A stretch of DNA of 64,000 bases from Thelonectria olida (Eukaryota > Ascomycota > Sordariomycetes > Hypocreales > Nectriaceae). The stretch covers positions 992,001-1,056,000 of the forward strand of contig JAGPYM010000005.1 in the NCBI GenBank assembly GCA_020736575.1, given 5' to 3'. Below, piece after piece: positions 56,659-64,000 of the stretch; positions within the stretch are counted from its first letter, which is position 1, and the number at the start of each line of letters is the position of its first letter. Below the pieces are notes generated by a model, which did no database searches, was not told where the DNA came from, and was given only the letters and a program-made list of their open reading frames with translations. The translations under genes were made by a program, and so were the position numbers.

Positions 56659-57046
56659 TCAGGCAATCAATTTTCTCAAGTACGACTCCTGCTGGCTCTC
56701 AAAGTCACCCAGGCGTGCAACTTCCTCGCCCTTGAATAATAGATTAGCAGAGGGCTCCAGAGCGACTCGCTTAGAAACTCACATTCTCGACCCTGACCAC
56801 GGTAGGGACACCTTGGATGTTGTAAGGCGCCTTTCGGTACTTGTTGATCTGCTTGCCCCTCCACTCCTCGCGCGAGCCTACGCGGACGATGTAGGCCGTC
56901 GGGGCATCGTCGGAGCCAAAGACATTCTTGAGAGGGGCGACGGCGTCACGGCAGTCGGGGCACCACGACGGTTCACCGGATGCAAAGTAGACGACGTAGT
57001 GAGTCGCGGCGTCGGAGGGCGGGGTATCGGCGTCGATGAGAGGCAT
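56659..57046 (-). CDS. Thioredoxin-like protein, TRP14/TXNDC17-like
   Basis: Exons 56783-57046 and 56659-56730 with a 52-nt intron give 111 aa from ATG 57046. The redox site is WCPDC in ASGEPSWCPDCRDAV, the active site that defines TRP14/TXNDC17 as against WCGPC in thioredoxin. VRVGSREEWRGK and the cis-Pro loop GVPTVVRVENG follow. It would be a small cytosolic disulfide reductase. The spliced end EEVARLGDFESQQESYLRKL is typical. An in-frame upstream ATG at 57175 would add 43 residues without any acidic residue, resembling a mitochondrial presequence, so a longer isoform is possible. Confidence 0.9.
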
Positions 57047-57566
57047 TTTGGGTAGTGGGTGCAAGTTGAAGATGGTTTGATTATGGGAGATGACGATGGG
57101 AAACCCGAGGGAATGCAGGTGCTTCTTCAAGGTTCTGACAGCAATTGCCAGAGTGGAGTGAATTGATGTGCTCATTCCAACTGCGCATTGCACACGTCGT
57201 ATTCCCCACCTGCCGGGTCATGTGAAGTCTCTCCTTCTACTGCCTTTGGCCGGTAATTGAAGCATTACTGCCATCTATTCGGCATCGTTCAAGTTAACGA
57301 ACTTGATGGTAGGGAAAGCGGAACTGGCTAGCAGAGGAATCTAGGGAATATTTGGCATCCAAGTCAACAACATGGGAACCCAGCTCTATAAAACCGAAAT
57401 GGTGTTCTCATTTGGCAACAACGCTAACAGGATATTAACGATTACGCCTTATCCGATGAAGAGATACTGGTCGTGCGAAATTGATTGTATTGATTCGTTA
57501 TTTCCCTAAATCCCAACTACCTCATTGTTCATTTGGGAGGTCGAGATGAGCTCCGGCAAAGGCACA
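57047..57566. other. Intergenic region, reductase to TRP14-like gene
   Basis: No gene is seen apart from the possible N-terminal extension of the TRP14-like frame up to 57175. Confidence 0.35.
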
Positions 57567-58679
57567 CTACAAAAACTTCTCCAAGAACTTGGCCGTGTCA
57601 ATGATGGTCTGCTCCACGGAATAGTAATCCTGTCCAGTGGCCTTGACAGCCTTGGACCCGTCGATGATCTTGTGCTCTGGGAATGCATACCCTGGCAGGT
57701 AGCCCTCGCCGGGCGTGCCCTCCTTGATGTCACGGTTGGGGTAGGCCTTACGTAGGATATCAGCGGCTGCTTGAGGAGGAACAACTCCACTGGTCAAGAG
57801 GAAGCGCTCTCCGTCGGCCTTGTCGCCGTGATCAACTCCGTAGACGGCGACTCGGGCGATGTCGCGGACGTCAACGTAGGATGGCTCAGGCGTCAGAGGA
57901 GCGGGGATGTCTTGTCCTGAAAACACAGTCCAAATGAAACCGGTTGTGCCGCTGATCTTGTCGATAGACTCTAGAGCCACAGGAGGCCCCATCACGAAAC
58001 TGTCATTGTTCATTAGTTGCTTTCCACAGCTTTGTGGGGTTAACTTACGTTGGGTTGATGGCAGTCATGGTGAAAGCGGGTTTCTTCTCAATTCTGAAGT
58101 CCCAGAAAGCTCGCTCAGCAGCCGCCTTACTTGCCACATAGATGAGAGGGCCGGGCGAGTTTTTGCCGAGTTTTTTGACTAGTTCTGGCGCCTCGGTGTT
58201 CCAATCCGCTTCGGTGAAGCGATACGGACCTTCTTTGTTGCTAGTGACGGCGGCAACAGACGACATTATGACAAAGCTCTTGACCGAGGTTTCCTTGAGT
58301 GCCGACTCTAGGATGCTCTGAGTTCCTCCAATCGCAGCCTTTAGGATCGGCTCGGGATCGGTGAAGCTCATGCTCACAGGACTGGCTAGATGAACGATAC
58401 CATAGACACCTGGCGAAGACTTAGTTATATTCGGAGAAATTAATGAGAAATCTTACCCTTCACGGCGTCATCGAATGCTCTAGGAGCAACAATGTCGGGA
58501 ACCTCGACAATCTCAATGTCTTCCCTGTACTGAGATAGAGCCTCAACAAGGGCGTTTGCCGATGCTTTAGATCGGACTGTTCCACGGACAGCATATCCAG
58601 CCTTGAGAAAGGCCTCGATGACTGGGCCGGCAATGTAGCCGTTGGCACCAGTGACGAGTACGATGCGCTTGCTGGCCAT
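57567..58679 (-). CDS. NAD(P)-dependent reductase, GRE2/dihydroflavonol-reductase-like
   Basis: Exons 58457-58679, 58049-58409 and 57567-57999 give 338 aa; introns are 47 and 49 nt. It belongs to the extended SDR superfamily: the N-terminal cofactor motif is VLVTGANGYIAGPVIE, followed by VRGTVRSKASA (Arg-x3-Lys favouring NADPH), VHLASPVSM, FVIMSSVAAVTSNK and YVASKAAAERAFWDF with the catalytic Tyr-x3-Lys. The C-terminal half (SYVDVRDIARVAVYGVDH; RFLLTSG) is the substrate domain. Relatives such as yeast Gre2 reduce methylglyoxal, isovaleraldehyde and other carbonyls; the substrate here is unknown. Probably cytosolic. Confidence 0.93.
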
Positions 58680-59551
58680 GATTGAATTGGTCAAGTATTG
58701 AATCGTGTGAGGGAAGATGAAGTGTGTTTGGCTCTCGATTGCGCTTGTGAGGAATGATTTACTTTTCAATGAGGTTCGTTTCGTTTCTCTTTATACTTGA
58801 TTGCTTGCTACGTACGATATGGCTCTCTTTTGAATTTCTGGCCGAGAACGGCAAAACCGGCGATGGCGTTTTGGAGCGCCCGCCGGCGATTGCAAATCAG
58901 CGCCATAGGGCACTAAATTCACACGATCCTACAAGCTTATTAGAAGTTAAAAAAGCCGTGCAGGTTGCATGTCGGAAGCTGTAGGTAATCTGCCCGACCT
59001 GCGTGGCTAGCTTGGATGGCAAAGCGGGATGGGCCGAGGCTTTGAAGAGGGGATTATTCGATTACTCATCACATCGTCGAGAATAATTCAGTTGACTATT
59101 CACAAAACAACGGGCTCATGACATGAACGACAAACATCTCGCGTCTTTGTGAAAGCCGAGACTGATTTCAAATGCGACTTGCGATGAATAATTGTTTGAT
59201 CGAATTGCTACCGATTCTTGGAACCAGTTCCACGGCCGAGGCAAGAAACTGCTGGTAGATCTCAACCATAAAAGTGTTTCGCAATCTTGGGATTTCTCTC
59301 GTTGAGATTGGAACGAGTCAACAATTCCGAATCGAAATCGAGTCTTTTCTGGTGTGTTGAGAGTGATTAGATTGATTGCCCTTGGATGGTGGGAAGGACT
59401 TTGAGAGCACACGTGACTTCGCGACACTTGTCGCGGATTTTCGGACGATGACGCAATACCCAGGCAGAAGTTCAGTTCACCCAACAAGCAACTCATCGCG
59501 ACATCGCGACACGCTTTGATCCCATTTCACTGGTCCGAAAATGCGTTGAAA
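58680..59551. promoter_or_regulatory. Divergent promoter region, reductase / RAD4
   Basis: These 872 bases separate the minus-strand reductase from RAD4. No gene is supported. The reductase side contains a TATA box; the RAD4 side shows none. Confidence 0.4.
58790..58795 (-). promoter_or_regulatory. TATA box of the reductase gene
   Basis: TATAAA on the minus strand lies about 110 bases above the reductase ATG, which fits a leader of some 70-80 bases. Stress-type genes such as GRE2 are often TATA-driven. Confidence 0.45.
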
Positions 59552-62076
59552 ATGGTAAGCCGGAAGCGCGCAACAAGAGCCAGCACCAGGCGAGGCGCTG
59601 CGGGTGCGACGCCGACTGGGGGAGACATTTACCTGGACATGCTCTCTGAGGCAGGCGTGAATGCGCCTGCGCAACAAGACAGCTCTCCCGAAAGACCCAT
59701 CAAGCGACGCCGCGCCGGCCCAAGGCGAGAGGAAAAGTCGTCGGAGAAGATATCGACGAACAGGCCTGAGGCCTCGAGCTCCAGAGCGGTGCCCAGCGAT
59801 CAATTGGCTTCCCAAGATGCCCAAGACGACGACGAGGAGGATGTCGAATTTGAAGATGTCGTCATACCAAAGCCCACAGTACAAACGATGGAGTTGGAAT
59901 CCGATGATGAAGAAGACGAAGATGAAAACGCCATATTCGAGGACGTTGATTTTGGCGCATTGCCGAACGAAAGCTCCGCGCAAGAGCCCAAGGAGCTGGA
60001 ACTCAATCTCACAGCGCAAAAGGCTTCCACAGCTCAAGAGAAAAAGGCAGCAGAGAGACGAAAACCTCTCAGCAAAGAAGACCGAGATCGGCGAGCCGAA
60101 ATTCACAAAGCTCACCTGCTCTGTCTTCTCTCACACGTTGCGCGTCGCAATCACTGGTGTAATGATGGTCGAGTGCAAGACTCCTTGAGGCCATATCTGA
60201 CGGACAAAATGGTGACGTATCTCAACCCTGGAATGCATCTCCCGCAATTTGGGCGGACGGAGAGTCTCAAAAATGGGCTCAAGATGGTGGAAGGAGTCTG
60301 GAAAACGAAATTTGAGATCACTGAAAGGGGCCTCAGAAGATCTTTATGGGCCGAAAACCCGGAGCAGTTACAAGATGTGTGTCTCAAGCCCCTTTTGAGA
60401 ACTTGGCTGATCAGTCCTAGTATGAACCCCCAAGCGACATGGAGTCATGTTTAGACCGAGACGATTTTCGTGAGGCGGCCAAGAAGCTTGAAGGATCTCG
60501 AGATATTGGTGCACAACTGTACTGCGCGCTTTTACGGAGCGCAGGAGTTCGAGCACGGTTGGTTTGTTCACTTCAGCCACTGGCCTGCGTCTCGGGGGCG
60601 CCGGCGCTCACCAAGCCAAAACAAAGCCGGGCTTCAGCAAAGGCTGCAAAGGAGCAACGAGTGCGAGCCATGATGGCCAAGTACGATGAGTTGGCAAATG
60701 CTGGCTACGGCTCTCCCTCAAGTAGTTCAACTGCTCGTCGACGACTCGGCCATCCTAATGCAACTGCATATGATTTTGAGCCAAAAGCCGCGCCACCACA
60801 ACCCCGACCGACGTTCGAAGCCCCAAAGAAGATCAAAGAATCATCCTATCCAATATACTGGGTTGAGATACTCGACGTCGGACATCAAAAATGGCAGCCT
60901 GTTGACCCAATGGTTACCTGCTCGTTTTGGAAACCCAAGATTTTGGAACCACCTATCACGGATAAGGAGAATTCTTTGTCGTACGTTGTAGCGTTCGAAG
61001 CTGATGGAACAGCCAAAGACGTCACTAGAAGGTACGCCAAAGCCTACACAGCAAAGACTCGCAAGTTACGGATTGGGAATGCGACAGAGGGGGGCGAGGA
61101 GTGGTGGCAAAGAGTAATGAAGATGTATCGTCGGCGTGGAAGGACCGATTTGGATCAAATTGAAGATAACGAACTCGCCGGCACCGAAGCTAGGGAACCT
61201 ATGCCACGAAATGTCCAAGACTTCAAAGACCACCCGATCTACGCGCTGGAACGACATATGCGACGGCACGAGGTACTGATTCCGGGTGCTACACCTTCGG
61301 GGACGATCGGTGCTGGGAGCCGAGGTTCTTTGGAGAAAATTTACCGGCGAAAGCACGTCCGCATCGCAAGAACTGCCGACAAATGGTATCGAATGGGTCG
61401 AGAAGTGAAGCCAATGGAGATACCAGCCAAATGGCTTCCAAAGAAGGCTCGACCAAAGTCTCGCTTTGAAGAGGACGAAGATGATGCGCAAGGAGATGCA
61501 GGCACACCCATATACACCGAAGAGCAGACAATGCTCTACGTCCCAGAGAGCGTCCGGAACGGAAGGGTCCCGAAGAATAAGTTTGGCAACATTGACGTAT
61601 ACGTCCCAAGCATGGTTCCTCCAGGAGGTGTCCACATTGTTCACGAGTATGCCTCGAGGGCAGCCTTTGTAGTGGGAGTCGACTACGCACCCGCCTTAAC
61701 AGGCTTTCAGTTTAAAGGACGACATGGCACTGCAGTTCTCCATGGCGTCGTGGTTGCCAAGGAGTATGAGGAGGCGGTTCGGGCGGTTATCGAAGGATTC
61801 AGCGATGTTGAACAGGAAATCGCCGATGAGCGAAGGAGGAACCGGGCCCTGAAGGCTTGGAGAAAGCTATTAATGGGTCTGAGAATAAGGGAGCAGATTT
61901 GGAGCGGAGTGGATGCCGAAGAGAGGAGACAAGCAGATGAGAAGGCGGCAAAGGAAGCACAACTAGACCAGGAACTAGACGATGCCCCGAGTGACGTTAC
62001 GGAGGAGTTTGACATGGTTGACGATGACGAGGGGGAGGAGGTTTCATTGTTGAATGAAGAGACATGGCTTGGATAG
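59552..62076 (+). CDS. RAD4: RAD4/XPC/Rhp41-type DNA damage recognition protein
   Basis: Exons 59552-60376 and 60421-62076 with a 44-nt intron give 826 aa; the join is PEQLQD-YEPPSDMESCLDR. The N-terminus is basic (MVSRKRATRASTRRG), then disordered and acidic. From about residue 165 the transglutaminase-like domain starts (HKAHLLCLLSHVARRNHWCN) and continues through GAQLYCALLRSAGVRARLV and YPIYWVEILDVGHQKWQPVDP. The beta-hairpin domains follow: BHD1 near HPIYALERHMRRHEVL, BHD2 near YRRKHVRIARTADKWYRMGR, BHD3 with FGNIDVYVPSMVPPGGVHI and YAPALTGFQFKGRHGTAVLHG. A Glu/Lys-rich C-terminal helix ends the protein. RAD4/XPC, with RAD23, detects helix-distorting lesions in global-genome nucleotide excision repair in the nucleus. 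Upstream non-ATG frame from 59516 is ignored. Confidence 0.94.
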
Positions 62077-64000
62077 ACTTTGCACAATATACCCCCGTCA
62101 TTATGACTACCCAGGAAGGCATTGGCGCGGCGGAGCGCGCCCAAGGACATAGGGCTGACGCGTCCAACGGGTTCGATTTCAGCCCGTTGAGCCTGATGGC
62201 TGGGTAGGGTTGATTTTTTACGATGTGTCTACTGAGCCTCCAGCGTCGGAGCGGCGATCAACGGCAGTGCGCCTCAGCAAATGGCAACCTGAGACGGATC
62301 GGGACGGTCGATTTTACGCACCGCTCCCGGGATCCACCTCCGTCCTCCGGGGGGAATTATCGGGACGGGTCATAATTGCGAGATGGAATCATGGAGTTGA
62401 GAGGACTACCCCTGTCGTATTTTTATCGTATTTCGGATTGGAGATTCGCGGCCTGGAAGAAATCCTTAAATCGGTGGAGGAGATTGGGTGGATTGTGATA
62501 GGTGCCTAGACTGATGGAGGCTGTGCAGCGCCATCTCAGTCAATGTTCATTGGAATGGAGGGTGGGGATGGTCTTGTCGGCCCTAGTTTCAAGCATTGTG
62601 ATGCTCAACTAGGCTTGATGGTGCGAATGGTTCAGTACTGTACCTCGTCGTGTTAATATAGATACGAAAACACGACGGGCGCACATAGGCCGTGTTGCAA
62701 TGTGACACCTTGGCTTCGTTTTAAGCCACTGCCGTTTCAAGCCATTGAGGCAGACAACGACATTCGAGACAATTGATGACGGGATGGTAATCAGCCCAGA
62801 TGTCAAGACGTGTGTGATGGGCATGGCAGACTTCGCTTGGCATTCTTGCAATGAATGGAGACGCCAAGAAGCAAAGGGATTGAGGGAAGGGCACATTTTC
62901 TTTCAGGATGGACACACGTGCCTGCAGTGCTGTCGGAAAACCCGAGCAATGCGAGAGAGGTGGGACATTTCCGTGCCCATGATGAAGATGCCAAGGGTCG
63001 GAGTTCGGGCGGTTATCTGGCCGATGCTCTAGACGGGGGATGGCCATTGGGTGCGCCTGCGAGTCGATGCTGTCAGCCCAGCCAGGAGAGCATACGATTT
63101 ACGACATGGATGGATGGAGAGCGACAGAAAGGCAATTAGGGACAAGGCCAAAGACAAAGTGCTGATGGAGGGGCGCAAGCAGCGGGCGAGTTAGTGCTCA
63201 GCCTGGGGGTTTGTCGGATTCGTCGTACAGCTTGCCCAATCTCTTCGCGACGGCAGCGATACGGGGAACACGATCCTTCATGCATTCGGCACTGCTGACC
63301 CGACAAGGGGTGAGGTGAGTCGTCGTCACCACGCAGAGTCTCATTTGATGAGTGTTGGAGGATCGTGTCGGGTAGCTGACTGCATACTAACAACACAGCC
63401 CCGAGATACAAACAGGAGTGGAGGGCAATTGGCGAGCAGACCATTCCGGTCTTACAGGGCAACATCAAGGTTGTGCGCCGCCCGGGACAGAGAGCCAAGG
63501 CCCCAAGGCCCCAATGCCACCTCTCGCTCACTGCTAATGCCCGCTAAGTCAAACGCAGCCCGGGCTTCCCCCCACTGATGCACCCGTTGGCCCACTGCTC
63601 CATCCATCGAGACTCTGCTCGCGTCGCGGGAACGGTAGAAAGACGGTTCCGCCGCCGATACGAATATAACCAGCGTCTCGTCTCCGTGCCTCAATTCGAG
63701 GTCTCGGAATATTCATCTTCATCAATTAGAATACCTTCTTTTGTCGCCTTGTCCCGACAGCTTCTGAATCTGGAGTGCGGGCCTGGCACGAGCTTCAGGG
63801 CTGAAGCGACTTCACCCTTCCTTTCTTCTCACAATCCCTTTTCTGTACATGATAATAATTGTCTTTCTCCAACCCCGGTTTGTTGATGGCTTCACTTCTT
63901 TGACCTAATACACACCTATCAACTTCGACACATCTTACCCCTCTTGCATCGAATAGCTTCACTCCCAAGGAGTAGCCTTCGGGCTCACCATCGCCCATCA
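62077..64000. other. Terminal intergenic region
   Basis: No gene is supported in 1.9 kb. A frame at 62210-62509 (+) has no Met at all. A hairpin with tRNA B-box-like loop lies at 62165-62189. From about 63560 the + strand becomes C/T-rich and contains TATAA near 63668, as at the promoter and leader of a + strand gene starting beyond 64000. Confidence 0.4.
62165..62189. repeat. Hairpin CAACGGG / CCCGTTG with B-box-like loop
   Basis: Perfect seven-base arms flank an 11-base loop. Arm plus loop contains GGGTTCGATTTC, similar to the Pol III B box (GGTTCGANNCC). It lies 90 bases after the RAD4 stop. Confidence 0.45.

Noticed and set aside
62210..62509. 99-codon frame after RAD4
   Set aside because: No Met in the frame and no splice-linked partner exon found; could be an exon, but the support is insufficient.
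1..64000. CRISPR arrays, bacterial operons, insertion sequences, 5S rRNA or intact transposons
   Set aside because: Intron structure and gene content are eukaryotic. I saw no regular repeat-spacer array, no transposase or reverse transcriptase motifs, no 5S rRNA internal control region, and no strong AT-rich RIP-like block.

Overview
The window is nuclear DNA of a filamentous ascomycete, most likely a Sordariomycete and probably Hypocreales. Evidence: genes carry many short spliceosomal introns of about 44-68 nt with GTRNGT donors, CTAAC/CTGAC branch sites and (C/T)AG acceptors. Proteins are of euascomycete type (PAN2, BFR2, BUD22, IND1, RAD4/XPC, a CQD1-like ADCK kinase, two Zn2Cys6 regulators, a fungal type III PKS). 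The order-level placement is inferred from general protein character, not from a database search. All exon coordinates were read by eye from splice signals and checked for reading-frame consistency; none is transcript-confirmed.

Layout. 0.5-26 kb is a gene-dense housekeeping block: PAN2 (+); a serine-rich orphan protein whose reading frame holds one in-frame TAG (+); an inverted pair of intron-containing tRNA-Ala(CGC) genes; a NOP8-like nucleolar protein (-); a small secreted protein (+); cytochrome c heme lyase (-); a mitochondrial ADCK/UbiB-type kinase (+); a low-complexity orphan (-); a Tudor-domain SPF30-like splicing factor (+); IND1 (-); BFR2 (+); and a small four-segment membrane protein (-).

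26-42 kb is accessory in character. Type III polyketide synthase, Zn2Cys6 regulator, cytochrome P450 and short-chain dehydrogenase all lie on the + strand, with one ribosome-biogenesis gene (BUD22, -) in between and long gene-free spacers around them. This is a plausible small polyketide (alkylresorcinol or pyrone) biosynthetic locus. The spacer between the PKS and the regulator has several near-palindromes built on CTTCGTAC.

42-47.9 kb has no gene I can support. It is followed by a strongly codon-biased mitochondrial 2-oxoglutarate/malate-type carrier. 49-64 kb holds two identical tRNA-His(GTG) genes, a classical SDR (-), a second Zn2Cys6 regulator (-), a TRP14/TXNDC17-like thioredoxin (-), a GRE2-like NAD(P)-dependent reductase (-) and RAD4/XPC (+). 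The last 1.9 kb has no supported gene and ends in pyrimidine-rich sequence resembling the promoter or leader of a gene beyond the edge.

Functional themes: mRNA metabolism (PAN2, SPF30-like), ribosome biogenesis (NOP8-like, BFR2, BUD22), mitochondrial biogenesis (heme lyase, IND1, ADCK kinase, carrier), DNA repair (RAD4) and accessory oxidoreductive or polyketide metabolism. The most unusual observations are the lone TAG at 5178-5180, which could be an edited stop, a nonsense mutation or hidden by a weak intron; the PKS/regulator/P450/SDR locus with its palindrome-rich spacer; and a 17-nt exon that splits the zinc-cluster motif.
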